64,000 nucleotides of DNA from the NCBI RefSeq assembly GCF_004798935.1, contig NZ_RAHT01000006.1, positions 186,001-250,000 on the forward strand, read 5' to 3'. Of this stretch, positions 1 through 8,698 are shown in pieces (within the stretch, counting starts at the first letter, position 1; each line of letters starts with the position of its first letter). Below the pieces are notes generated by a model. The model ran no database searches, was not told the DNA's origin, and saw only the letters and a list, made by a program, of their open reading frames with translations. This stretch comes from Ningiella ruwaisensis. GTDB lineage: Bacteria > Pseudomonadota > Gammaproteobacteria > Enterobacterales > Alteromonadaceae. The position numbers and the translations under genes are program-made.

Positions 1-85
1 CCTTTATTTGGTAATAAAGCTCCTGCGCAATTTTGCGCTGCGTGGGATCAGATGAAAACAAACGATTGTCGTCAAACGCACTCAT
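1..85 (-). CDS. uxaC: Uronate (glucuronate) isomerase, N-terminal fragment
   Basis: Leftward partial gene cut by the window edge; only the first 28 codons are visible. The start is an ATG at 85 preceded by an AGGAGCC ribosome site. The peptide contains DNRLFSSDPTQRKIAQELY, which matches the start of the Caulobacter-type branch of UxaC, where a short lead is followed by a D-R-L-F-x-x-D-P segment and then the metal-binding HGH region (outside this window). UxaC interconverts D-glucuronate/D-galacturonate with fructuronate/tagaturonate in the cytoplasm. It diverges from a TonB receptor gene across about 700 bases, which suggests, but does not prove, a uronate or oligouronate utilisation locus continuing to the left. 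The call rests on 28 residues. Confidence 0.6.
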   Translation of the reverse strand, partial: MSAFDDNRLFSSDPTQRKIAQELYYQIK

Positions 86-782
86 TGAGGCTCCTGTCTG
101 ATAGAAAATTTTAATTGGTAAGGCCAGATTCTGTCAAAGAGATATTAAGATGTCAATGCAAACTCCGCAGTATAAGGTCATTAAGCGTTTATGAAATTTG
201 CTCTATTCACTGTAACAAACTACCCATTATCGGATATAAAGTTATTTCCACGGCTTTAAAAATTAGCACTTCTTATTATCTGATGTTCATGAAGTGCCAT
301 AAGATTTATACTAAAATTCAAGTAATCATTTTTGAACGTAGTAAGGTTATCGATCACCGTCACTCATTCTCACAAAATATTAGTTTAATACATTTCTTCA
401 CAATATTTATGCACTGATATGCTTTTTCCTGGCTACTTTACTAATACTTTGTTTACGTGCAAATTGGGCTTGGCATCTTACCTATATTACCAGTAAAGCA
501 AATCACCAACTGGGAAAAAACATTTTTAAACGAAAAGAAGTCGTTTTTGTTGCTTTTAATTGACTGAAAAAATTTGTTTTGCCTTACGTTTGTTGCAACT
601 TAAAAGCCTCTACAGCCCGTAAAATAAAGCGTATTCAAAAAGCACCGATATAAAACAAACCCATCATGGTCAAGCACCTTCTTCAATTTTTTACAATATT
701 GGTCAAGCCAATAATTGACTTCACTAATTTTTTGCAGTAATTTAACAAAAAATAAACACACATAAACACTAAGAGGAAGTCA
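86..782. other. Divergent intergenic region, uxaC / TonB receptor
   Basis: About 700 bases without a convincing gene. It must hold both divergent promoters. The only structure I can support is near the right end (separate promoter/operator entry). A 100-codon open frame at 115-417 begins with TTG, has no ribosome site and looks non-coding. Confidence 0.6.
667..779 (+). promoter_or_regulatory. Candidate promoter and operator of TonB receptor gene
   Basis: A -35-like TTGACT (715-720) and a -10-like TAATTT (738-743) are separated by 17 bases. Just upstream, 698-712 is an inverted repeat ATTGG-TCAAG-CCAAT. TGGTCAAGC occurs at 667-675 and again at 700-708, exactly 33 bases (about three helical turns) apart. 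This looks like a regulator site next to the promoter. Uronate genes are often controlled by GntR- or LacI-type repressors, but which regulator binds here is unknown. The ribosome site is AGAGGAAG (772-779), 3 bases before ATG 783. Confidence 0.4.
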
Positions 783-3700
783 ATGACGTATCCAAAAAAT
801 CGCGTTTGGCTTGGGGTTGTTTCAGCATTAATGATGTCAAGCCATGCTGTTAACTTACATGCTCAAGAAACGCAAACTCAATCCACTCAGCCACAAATCG
901 AAGAAAATGCTACCGAAGAAGAAATGGTTGAAATAATCGAGGTGGCGGGAAGACGCGGCGCGATACAAAATGCAAATGAGTTAGAGCGCATGGCGGATGA
1001 GTTCAAATCAATTGTGACATCTGATGATATCGGTCAATTTGGTGACCCAACGGTAGCTGAGTCTTTGCAGCGAATAGCGGGTGTTTCAATCAACCGCTCT
1101 GGTGGTGAAGGCCAGCAAGTCTCTGTTCGAGGCCTCCCCACTCAGTTTGCTACTGTTACATTAGACGGCGCACGCTTGGGCAGCAGCGACCCAGAATTAA
1201 ACTCTACTAACTTGGATATTTTCTCAGCTGACAATTTATCTTCGATTGAAGTTATTAAAGTCTTGTTACCTGAAATGGATGCAGATGCTATTGCAGGCGC
1301 AATTAACTTAAATACAATTTCAGCGATTGCACGTGGTAAAGATTCTTACGGATTTAGAGTTGAATCAGCTTATCAGGAAAAAGCTGAAGCATGGAACCCT
1401 AAGCTTTCTGCTGATTTTACCAAGCTAGTAGATTTGGATTCTGGACGATTAGGTTTTGCTGGGGGTATTACCTATCAGGATAGAGAAACTATTACTGATG
1501 AAGCCTCAATTGGTGATGGACTTAATTATTTTACCGTTGAAGAATACGAAGACGATGGCGAACTCGTCAGAGAATATTTTCAAGGTGGTGATGTCGATGA
1601 TTGCACCGATACTCAGGAAGACGGCAGAATTGTGGAGTGCTATCTCATTCCACAAGAATTAGATTTGCGCTCAGAAGAAGAAACTCGCGAGCGTTTATCT
1701 CTTAACGGGCAAATAGAGTACCAGACAGATAACCATCTGTTTCAAGTTCGCGGTAGCTATTCTGATAACAAAGAAACGTTTTATACCAATCGTGCAACTT
1801 ACGATTTTAGCCGTTCAGACGGTGATTTACCCATGGGATTAGGCACAGACGACCCCGATGTAGATGAAGTTGTTGAAATTGGTGTGGATGCCAACGGTGC
1901 AGTGTTTGGCACCTTTGAAGATGCACGCTCTGAAAGACGCTTACGCCCGGGTGTTGAAGATGAAAAAGTCTGGACCCTGGGACTGGAGGGTACCAGTACA
2001 CTTGGAGATAACTGGGAATTAAACTACGGTGCAGATTTCTCTCGAAATGAGGTTGAGCAAGATCGTTCAGAGGCGCGCTTTAGATCCGACAATATAAGCA
2101 TGACCTTCGCCAATTTAAACGATTCGGGAATTGATATTGATTTAGCCAGAGAATTTTATGATGACGATGATGATGATTTGGACCCTACCACGGGAGAAGG
2201 CTTCCCTATTCGTGCTGAAACATTCGATGGTGAGCTTTTAGGAACACCCAATCGCACCTTCGATTCCTCCATCGATAAATTTAGCACCTATTATTTTGAT
2301 GCAAAACGCTGGATTGAGGTAATGGATACTGACGTTGAGCTTAAGTTTGGTGTAAAGCATCGCACGCGAGAGCGCGAATTTGACTTTTCGCGTGTAGAGT
2401 ATTTGGTAGATGCTGACATCAGGATGGCAGACTTTCCCAATAAAGCGTTTGCCGACCGAAGCGATTTCCCTATTCCGATTGACATTGAGCGTAATGACTT
2501 ATTACCCGTACTGAATGAGCTCATTGCCAATGGTCGAGTAGCAACCGTCGCCGAGCGGGGTGATTTCATCACATTGGCAGATTTACAGGATGATTTTACT
2601 GCCGAAGAAGATGTGACGGCGGCTTATATTCAATTTAAATTCGAACCGGTAGAGGATTTACAAATAATTACCGGTGTTCGTATGGAAGACACTGAATATA
2701 CCACAACTGGTAGCTCGGTTCGACAGCAAAGCTTTGACACAGGGATCACCGATACTTTGGCCCAGGCACTGGCAAATGGGGGCGTGGATGAAGATGAGAT
2801 TGATGCGTTTATTAGCTCAAGACAAAGTCCCGCACCTTTAATTGAACAACGAACAGGTGGTAACGATTATCGGAACTGGTTCCCTCATTTGAGTATGAAG
2901 TGGGAAGTCACGGAAACGGTTCAGGTGAGAGCTTCTTACACGGAGGGGATCAAGCGCCCTGAATACGGCGAGGCCGCTGCCATTCAGTTTCTTGATACAA
3001 ATGAGCTACTTGATGATGATATTTTATGCTCCGTAGTTGTGTCTCAATTTGGTGGTACGGGCTCTACAGAAGAATGTCCGCTTGAAGCAGAGGACTTTGC
3101 CGGAATCTTAAGCAGTATTGAAGAGGCAGAGGCAGCACTGGCAATAGCTAATGAAGAGGACAATGGCCCTGCGTTTAGAACCGAAGCAGGGCCTGCCAGA
3201 AATCCATTTTTAGAACCTCTTACGTCGCAAAACTTTGATGCCTCGATAAGCTGGTTCCCAAGCGAGTCGGTTGCCTTTACTGTTGCCGCGTTTCATAAGT
3301 CTATCGACAACTTTATTGTCCCTATTGTACTAACTGGTGATGATGTAACGCGCTTAGGCTTTGAAGTAGATGATGGCACGGCGACGAGCTTTGGTATCTC
3401 TGAAATTGACACCGTTGCAAACGGTGATGAAGCAGAAATTCAAGGTTTGGAAATCAGCTATTATCAGGCCTATACATTCTTACCTGGTATTTTAAGCAAC
3501 CTTTACGTACAGGCAAATGCAACCTTCGCAGACAGCAGTGCATCATCAGACTTGGTTGACAGGGATTTTCAATTCCCGGATCAGTCTGATGCCATCGGTA
3601 ACTTTTCAATTGGCTGGGAAGACGAAGTGTTTTCAATTCGAACCGCGATTGTTTATCAGGGAGAACGCCTACGAGCCATCAACGAAGCAGGCCTTGAAGA

Positions 3701-3935
3701 TGATGATCCGGCAGGTGACTTGATTGAAGATGCAAGAACGCAAGTTGATATTAACGTTCGCTATAATATCACTGAAGAAATTCAGGTGTATCTGGACGCA
3801 ATTAATATCAACGATGCCGAAGACAATCGACTCTTCAGAGGAGGCGCAGCGGGTATCCTTAACAATGGAAACTACTTCGCCACCCTCGAAAATTATGGAC
3901 CTACTTATCAATTAGGTATTAGAGGGCGGTTTTAA
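783..3935 (+). CDS. TonB-dependent outer-membrane receptor
   Basis: This 1050-residue receptor imports a substrate across the outer membrane using TonB energy. A signal peptide ends near residue 27 (NLHA). A short linker with EIIEVAGRR, a possible TonB box, precedes the plug domain (about 70-180), which has the SLQRIAGVSINR and QQVSVRGLPTQFATVTLDG motifs of the Xanthomonas/Caulobacter receptor class (TIGR01782-like). The rest is the beta-barrel, ending in the usual terminal Phe (LGIRGRF). There is no CarboxypepD-like N-terminal extension. A run of six Asp lies in a predicted extracellular loop near residue 460. Members of this class usually take up glycans. Divergence from uxaC suggests a uronate-containing oligosaccharide, but the substrate is an inference. 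Confidence 0.93.
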   Translation: MTYPKNRVWLGVVSALMMSSHAVNLHAQETQTQSTQPQIEENATEEEMVEIIEVAGRRGAIQNANELERMADEFKSIVTSDDIGQFGDPTVAESLQRIAGVSINRSGGEGQQVSVRGLPTQFATVTLDGARLGSSDPELNSTNLDIFSADNLSSIEVIKVLLPEMDADAIAGAINLNTISAIARGKDSYGFRVESAYQEKAEAWNPKLSADFTKLVDLDSGRLGFAGGITYQDRETITDEASIGDGLNYFTVEEYEDDGELVREYFQGGDVDDCTDTQEDGRIVECYLIPQELDLRSEEETRERLSLNGQIEYQTDNHLFQVRGSYSDNKETFYTNRATYDFSRSDGDLPMGLGTDDPDVDEVVEIGVDANGAVFGTFEDARSERRLRPGVEDEKVWTLGLEGTSTLGDNWELNYGADFSRNEVEQDRSEARFRSDNISMTFANLNDSGIDIDLAREFYDDDDDDLDPTTGEGFPIRAETFDGELLGTPNRTFDSSIDKFSTYYFDAKRWIEVMDTDVELKFGVKHRTREREFDFSRVEYLVDADIRMADFPNKAFADRSDFPIPIDIERNDLLPVLNELIANGRVATVAERGDFITLADLQDDFTAEEDVTAAYIQFKFEPVEDLQIITGVRMEDTEYTTTGSSVRQQSFDTGITDTLAQALANGGVDEDEIDAFISSRQSPAPLIEQRTGGNDYRNWFPHLSMKWEVTETVQVRASYTEGIKRPEYGEAAAIQFLDTNELLDDDILCSVVVSQFGGTGSTEECPLEAEDFAGILSSIEEAEAALAIANEEDNGPAFRTEAGPARNPFLEPLTSQNFDASISWFPSESVAFTVAAFHKSIDNFIVPIVLTGDDVTRLGFEVDDGTATSFGISEIDTVANGDEAEIQGLEISYYQAYTFLPGILSNLYVQANATFADSSASSDLVDRDFQFPDQSDAIGNFSIGWEDEVFSIRTAIVYQGERLRAINEAGLEDDDPAGDLIEDARTQVDINVRYNITEEIQVYLDAININDAEDNRLFRGGAAGILNNGNYFATLENYGPTYQLGIRGRF

Positions 3936-3973
3936 AGACTGACGAAAATAGCGATTATATTTAAAGTGCGCTC

Positions 3974-4002
3974 AGCCCAAACCTCGGTTTGGGCTTTTTT
4001 TT
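3974..4002 (+). terminator. Rho-independent terminator after TonB receptor
   Basis: A perfect 10-bp stem, AGCCCAAACC-TC-GGTTTGGGCT, is followed by eight T residues, 39 bases after the receptor stop. The T tract overlaps the stop codon of the convergent peptidase gene, so transcription of the receptor ends right at the neighbour's 3' end. Confidence 0.9.
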
Positions 4003-5959
4003 ATTGTAAATGCGCAGCTAAAAATTGCTGCAGTTCACTGAAAAACTGATGGCGATTTTCTTGCATCGACAAATAGTGGTCTCCATATTCAAATTCAATA
4101 TATTTCACCGCTTTGTTCTTGTCTTGGAGGGCGTCAACAAACTCACGTGACTGTTTAATATTGACCGATACGTCTTCTGTACCGTGCATTATTAAAAGGG
4201 GTGTCTTAATTTTGCTCACGCCGTAAAGAGGAGAACGCGCTTCTAAATCATCTGCATCATCCCCAAATTGCTTGTCACTTTGCAGGTCACCTCCTAGGAA
4301 CCAACCTTGCTGTTTGGCCAAAAGTTTTAAATCAAACACGCCTGCAAAAGCCACGGCACACTTGAACAAATCAGGCGTTTTAACGGTTGCCATTGCTGCT
4401 GCATATCCGCCATAACTTCCTCCAACAATACAGAGCTTTTCGGCGTTGGCTATTCCTTCTTCCACCAGCCAGTTGGTGGCATCTGTAATATCATCCTGCA
4501 TCTCAAGCCCCCAGGCTCGCATCTGGGCTTTTGCAAACTCATAGCCATAACCTTTTGAGCCTCTAAAGTTTGGCCTGAATACGGCATATCCTTGGTTACT
4601 CATAAACGCTACCCAAGTATTAAAACCCGAATAATCGCGCGCGTTCGGCCCTCCATGTGGGAGGATCACAGTAGGATAAGGAGCTTCGCCCGTAAGCGGC
4701 AAGGTTAAATACCCTTCTATTTCCAAACCATCTCGAGCTTTGTACTTTACGATTTTGTGATGAGATAATTTGGTGCCTTCCATTTCTGGGTAAGCACTGA
4801 ATAAAAAGTCGAGTGTATTTTCGTTTCTGTTGCCAATAAAAAAGTCGTCAGGCAGGTTATCTGCTTGCGTATGCAGTACATAAACACTTTCATCTTTATT
4901 AAAGCTCAATATGCGATTAAATGAGGTGGGGAAAATTTTATTGAGCGCGTCGTGAAAGGGCATTAGATAATCATCAAAATAGTATCGGCCGTTTGGTGAA
5001 TGGGCATCATATACGCCAATAACGTCCTTAAGCTTTCTTGAATAAATTAATCCACCCGAAACATCGTAATCATCATGACGAAGCAAAAGCGTACTTTCTT
5101 TTGTAGTGAGATCCATTGAAAACAACGACAGTTTATCGTCCTGATAAGCTTTGTAATACATAATGTTCGGATCGGCATCAAAGCCCAGTATTTGCATGCT
5201 CGGTTGTTCGTAAGTCTGGTATTCTATGAGCTTTTCAAAATCATCATCGTTTGTCTTTCGATGATATATCCGAGATTCGCCTGTATTATAATTATAAGAA
5301 ATTCCAATTCTTAAGTTGTGTTGCCTGTCTAGCACCCAACGGCGAATAGACAGTTTGCCTTTTTCAATACGGCTCGTTCGGCCCGTCCGTACATTGAGTT
5401 TATACACCGAAGGCATGTGAGGCACGTCTAAATCGACTGCGATAATCACATGCTCAGGGTCTTCGGGCATGAAATCGAGAACCCTATCCTGATATTGCGA
5501 TGTGTAGGTACCAAATACCTGTACACCTGCATCTCTTCTGGGTTTTACTAATTGTTTAAGCTGAGGATCTTCTTCGCTTAAGTCAATACTAAATAATCGT
5601 GTTTGATAAAAACGCGTCCCCTTTACGTTGTCTTCATAGGCTGCGCTTATCAGTAAAACTTCATCATTTGCCCATTCATACCAATTCAGTTTTACTTTTT
5701 TATTGTCTGAAGTAAGCACCATCTGGCTTTTACCATCACTTAAATTAGCGACGGTAAGAAGCGTTAAAGGCTCTGGCTCTATCAAATTTTGAGTGAAAGC
5801 CAAGAACTTGCCGGAATAGGATAACTCGGGGTCAGCAAAGGCAGGCAATCGGCTGAATGCGAGGGGCTCAAGAGGCGCGTTCTGCACGTCTTCGCTGGCA
5901 AGGCCATGGTGAGCACACAAAAGTGCAATGATAATTAACAAAGAGCTGAAAAAACGCAT
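4001..5959 (-). CDS. S9 family serine peptidase (prolyl oligopeptidase type), secreted
   Basis: This 652-residue protein has a signal peptide (about 1-22, ending GLAS), a long beta-propeller-like region (about 40-400) and a C-terminal alpha/beta-hydrolase domain. The nucleophile is Ser515 in GGSYGGYA, the acid Asp596 in HGTEDVSV and the base His628 in YGDHYLS; the spacing fits the DPP4/acylaminoacyl-peptidase branch. It probably hydrolyses short peptides in the periplasm or outside the cell. It stands alone, convergent with the TonB receptor. A second, similar protease lies at 44460-46460. The precise subfamily (acylaminoacyl-peptidase or dipeptidyl-peptidase) cannot be settled by eye. Confidence 0.92.
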   Translation of the reverse strand: MRFFSSLLIIIALLCAHHGLASEDVQNAPLEPLAFSRLPAFADPELSYSGKFLAFTQNLIEPEPLTLLTVANLSDGKSQMVLTSDNKKVKLNWYEWANDEVLLISAAYEDNVKGTRFYQTRLFSIDLSEEDPQLKQLVKPRRDAGVQVFGTYTSQYQDRVLDFMPEDPEHVIIAVDLDVPHMPSVYKLNVRTGRTSRIEKGKLSIRRWVLDRQHNLRIGISYNYNTGESRIYHRKTNDDDFEKLIEYQTYEQPSMQILGFDADPNIMYYKAYQDDKLSLFSMDLTTKESTLLLRHDDYDVSGGLIYSRKLKDVIGVYDAHSPNGRYYFDDYLMPFHDALNKIFPTSFNRILSFNKDESVYVLHTQADNLPDDFFIGNRNENTLDFLFSAYPEMEGTKLSHHKIVKYKARDGLEIEGYLTLPLTGEAPYPTVILPHGGPNARDYSGFNTWVAFMSNQGYAVFRPNFRGSKGYGYEFAKAQMRAWGLEMQDDITDATNWLVEEGIANAEKLCIVGGSYGGYAAAMATVKTPDLFKCAVAFAGVFDLKLLAKQQGWFLGGDLQSDKQFGDDADDLEARSPLYGVSKIKTPLLIMHGTEDVSVNIKQSREFVDALQDKNKAVKYIEFEYGDHYLSMQENRHQFFSELQQFLAAHLQ

Positions 5960-6185
5960 ACTAAAGTACTCCCTTACCTGCGTTAATAACTGTGGTGGTA
6001 GATTAAGGCGCTAAAATCACCTTCGTTAACAAAGTTATTACATTATTAATAAAGACGTCAAGCATTTGATCATTGGCGCTCGGCTTATTTTCAGCTTTTC
6101 AGACTGGGGTTTTATTTTTAGTCCGATTTTGAGGAGCTTAAATTTGATTTCCAAGCTCTGTTTAAGAGGTAATATTTAAGTTGCG

Positions 6186-6563
6186 CTAGCTAGAATACAA
6201 AGAATCCTGAAAATACTTCACGTAGTGCTCAATAAGTTTGTCGTAGCATTTTGCGTCAAATTCATTCAAGTGCAATCGCCGACTTGTTCTTAGCAGTTCA
6301 GAAAACCGTTTAATAGCACCGCCCAATCGATTTCTGCGAATAAGCACAAGGTTGTTGTCCATATCATCGCACTTTAGCCCTATCGGAAACTCATCAATAG
6401 GCTCGTCAAGCTCCAAACTAACTACATCTCTTTGCTTAACGACTTGCTGGACTAAGCCATTGTTATATTTTTCACCTTCGCTGCTTAATGTGCGCTCTAT
6501 TTCTGACTCTAAAAGCAGAATAAAGTCAGCGATGTGAACTGGTACTTCAATCGAAATATGCAT
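6186..6563 (-). CDS. Conserved-looking hypothetical protein, ~125 aa
   Basis: I do not recognise the family. The frame can begin at TTG 6614, ATG 6608 or ATG 6563; none has a clear ribosome site. I prefer 6563 because MHISIEVPVHIADFI looks like a natural soluble N-terminus. The protein is rich in charged residues, has no signal peptide or membrane segment, and has a basic patch (VLIRRNRLGGAIKRF) near the middle. The C-terminal half reads as helical. It is a single gene between long non-coding flanks. Codon use and the uninterrupted frame make it plausible, but its function is unknown. Confidence 0.55.
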   Translation of the reverse strand: MHISIEVPVHIADFILLLESEIERTLSSEGEKYNNGLVQQVVKQRDVVSLELDEPIDEFPIGLKCDDMDNNLVLIRRNRLGGAIKRFSELLRTSRRLHLNEFDAKCYDKLIEHYVKYFQDSLYSS

Positions 6564-6608
6564 GAAATGGGAAAACAACGATTCTTTGCAAAAATTTATG
6601 CTAAGCAT

Positions 6609-7074
6609 ACGCAAATAATGTCTACAGCCAAGTAAAAAATGAGATTAAGTTTCTTTGCTTATCAGATCGCTCACTTAAAGCCTGCTGACGCTTTGATTTT
6701 CTTGCCAAAGACTATGGAAGATATTGATTTAAATACCTAAATAACTGTTGGATTTTTAGGCTCTTGCGCTTAGGTTTGTTTCCTAACGTCTCAGTGTTGT
6801 GCTTGCGCTGTGGACTGATTAATGTTGTTAGGCATTTCTGCAAACATTTTAATATCTGCTAAAGAAATCCTGATGCTGAAAAATGTTTATGGCATGGTGT
6901 TGAGCCAGCAATTTTTGATATTTGGCTTTGTGAATAGCATGTGCTCCCTCTTCTCAATAACCCAAAAACAGTTTGAGTGCCTTTGATAAATCTAAGAATT
7001 AAACCTAATCATGTATTTTCATACCTTGCGGAAATTGAGATTTGATAAGTTCTGGTTAAATAGCGCAAACAAGC
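6609..7074. other. Non-coding stretch
   Basis: About 465 AT-rich bases. I found no convincing gene, RNA, terminator or repeat. It probably carries the promoter of the downstream metalloprotease-like gene, but no good -35/-10 pair stands out. Confidence 0.5.
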
Positions 7075-8190
7075 ATGTATATGTTCAAACATGTAAAAAC
7101 ACTCTCCTTCATCCTTATTTTGTTTATTTTCAGCCTGCTGCTGGCAGTTCATTTAGACAATAACAAAATTTCTTTACCGTCTTTTATATCAAACTGTTTA
7201 TCATCGATAGAGGCCTTATTTAGCCGTACAGGCGATGTTATCAGCGCTGAGATAGTTGAAGAAGAAACACCCAATAAACAAAGCGAACAAGCGGTGCCAC
7301 CTGAAGAACTTTCTAAGTCTAGCAAACATATGCAACTGCCAAATGAACTGGGAGCTTATTCGGTTGCTTGTACCGACAAAATTAATGCACCTCGAGCAAA
7401 AACTATTTTCACATGGGTAGATGAACAGGGCGTTCGCAATGTAAGCGACACACCTCGTAAAATTGATAATGCGACGGAATTTAAAATTTTAAAACACATT
7501 CAACCCCAGAAAGTTTCGATACAGTATTCGGGGGACAGCAATCTAAAAAACATACACTATAAAATAAGCCAACGCATAGTGTCAGCCAAAGCGTTTTTTG
7601 CCAAAGTAACGCCTGAGCACTTAATTGTACCAGTGCAAATTAATTTGAGTTTGGTCTCAGATATGCAGGCGTATTCGCGCTTAAGTCATTCAGCTTCGGT
7701 TAAAAATGCGCAAGGCTTTTACCAAGCGGGTAAGAATAAAGCGATAGTGTTAGCTCAAAATGATGTGCAAACCATCAACACTGCCGTTCATGAAGCGATT
7801 CACGCTATAAATCGTCACTGGTTTGGTCGTATGGCCAGGTGGTTGAACGAAGGTATTGCTGAAAATGCAGAGCTTGATTGGCAGCAAGATGCTTTAAATA
7901 GCGAATGGCAAAAGCATTTACACAAGCAGACGCTTGGTTTAAAGCAAGTGTTTGAATCTACTGAAAATGATTGGTCTAATTTGGCAACTCGCCCGCACTT
8001 GTATAACACAAGCAGAGCTTTTGTCGCCTTTTTAATGGATAAGCATCGAAGCACCCTGATCAGGCTATTATTGCAAGAATCTGAAAATGGCTGCCAGACT
8101 ATTAATACAGCAGACATAGAGCGTATCTACGGCGCTTCGGTTATTAACATACAACGAGATTTTGATAAATGGAGGAGGATAAAGGCGTAG
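7075..8190 (+). CDS. Membrane-anchored DUF4124 / gluzincin-like metallopeptidase
   Basis: The 371-residue protein begins with a hydrophobic anchor or signal (about 7-26). A DUF4124-type segment follows (about 108-135: TIFTWVDEQGVRNVSDTP), typical of small envelope proteins. The C-terminal half carries HEAIH (239-243), a HEXXH zinc site, followed by WLNEGIAE with Glu259 as the likely third ligand. This spacing is typical of the DUF1570/peptidase_MA group. It is therefore probably an active zinc peptidase facing the periplasm; the substrate is unknown. It stands alone. The start codon at 7075 is followed by a second in-frame ATG at 7081, and either could be used. Confidence 0.75.
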   Translation: MYMFKHVKTLSFILILFIFSLLLAVHLDNNKISLPSFISNCLSSIEALFSRTGDVISAEIVEEETPNKQSEQAVPPEELSKSSKHMQLPNELGAYSVACTDKINAPRAKTIFTWVDEQGVRNVSDTPRKIDNATEFKILKHIQPQKVSIQYSGDSNLKNIHYKISQRIVSAKAFFAKVTPEHLIVPVQINLSLVSDMQAYSRLSHSASVKNAQGFYQAGKNKAIVLAQNDVQTINTAVHEAIHAINRHWFGRMARWLNEGIAENAELDWQQDALNSEWQKHLHKQTLGLKQVFESTENDWSNLATRPHLYNTSRAFVAFLMDKHRSTLIRLLLQESENGCQTINTADIERIYGASVINIQRDFDKWRRIKA

Positions 8191-8252
8191 GTTTATTAAA
8201 AAAATCCCGTCTTTGCAGGATATTGATTATTTGGAGAAGAGAGGCATGAATC

Positions 8253-8274
8253 ACAAAACGCTTATGCGTTTTGT
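8253..8274. repeat. Perfect 9-bp hairpin between protease gene and tRNA-Ser
   Basis: ACAAAACGC-TTAT-GCGTTTTGT forms a perfect stem with a four-base loop. More short inverted repeats follow up to about 8330 (GCGC-TAA-CGCGC; CAAGTT...AACTTG). There is no long T tract, so this is not a classical terminator. It could end the protease transcript or be a remnant of a palindromic repeat. Confidence 0.4.
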
Positions 8275-8366
8275 TCCCCTTCGGGCTTCGCGCTAACGCG
8301 CTCATTTCAAGTTACTTGATCGCAACTTGTCGAACCTCAGGCTTCAAACCAAATCATCCCTCTCAA

Positions 8367-8410
8367 CCAGATACTAAAAACCCCGCTAGTGCGGGGTCTT
8401 TAGTATCTGG
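8367..8410 (-). terminator. tRNA-Ser terminator inside an unusually long hairpin
   Basis: Reading leftward, the stem CCCCGC (8381-8386 / 8391-8396) followed by a U run makes a standard terminator for tRNA-Ser. Outside it, CCAGATACTAAA (8367-8378) pairs perfectly with TTTAGTATCTGG (8399-8410), and this outer arm includes the CCA end of the tRNA. Nine more bases (ATCCCTCTC) pair beyond a small bulge. Confidence 0.8.
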
Positions 8411-8498
8411 CGGAGAGAGAGGGATTCGAACCCTCGAAGGGCTATTAACCCTTACACACTTTCCAGGCGTGCGCCTTCAGCCACTCAGCCATCTCTCC
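8408..8498 (-). tRNA. tRNA-Ser (anticodon GGA)
   Basis: This 91-nt class II tRNA lies on the minus strand. It has a 7-bp acceptor stem GGAGAGA/TCTCTCC, discriminator G and an encoded CCA, a GGTTCGAATCC T-arm and a long variable arm. The anticodon GGA is at 8464-8462 within the loop of ACGCCTGGAAAGTGTGT. It reads UCC/UCU codons. The CCA end lies inside the terminator hairpin immediately downstream. Confidence 0.97.
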
Positions 8499-8698
8499 GG
8501 AATTTGCTTTGCCTTTTTAAGCGAGCGCGAATGTTAGTCAAAACGGCCTAAACTTGCAAGACAAAATCGCGTAAACCATTAGGTAAATAGAAAAAACAGC
8601 AGTACTATATGCACCTTTTTTAGGCATATAGATTAGGCGCTAAATTGAACACTGATGAGCCAGTCTTTCACTATCTTTTTTTGTGAGCCAATTTATCT

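Noticed and set aside
115-417. 100-codon rightward frame in the uxaC/TonB receptor gap
   Set aside because: TTG start, no ribosome site, no recognisable domain or membrane pattern, AT-rich; most likely chance.
8271-8537. 88-codon rightward open frame over the tRNA-Ser region
   Set aside because: It is the well-known false frame antisense to tRNA-Ser (contains GERGIRTLEGL and LQPLSHLSG), and it has no ribosome site.
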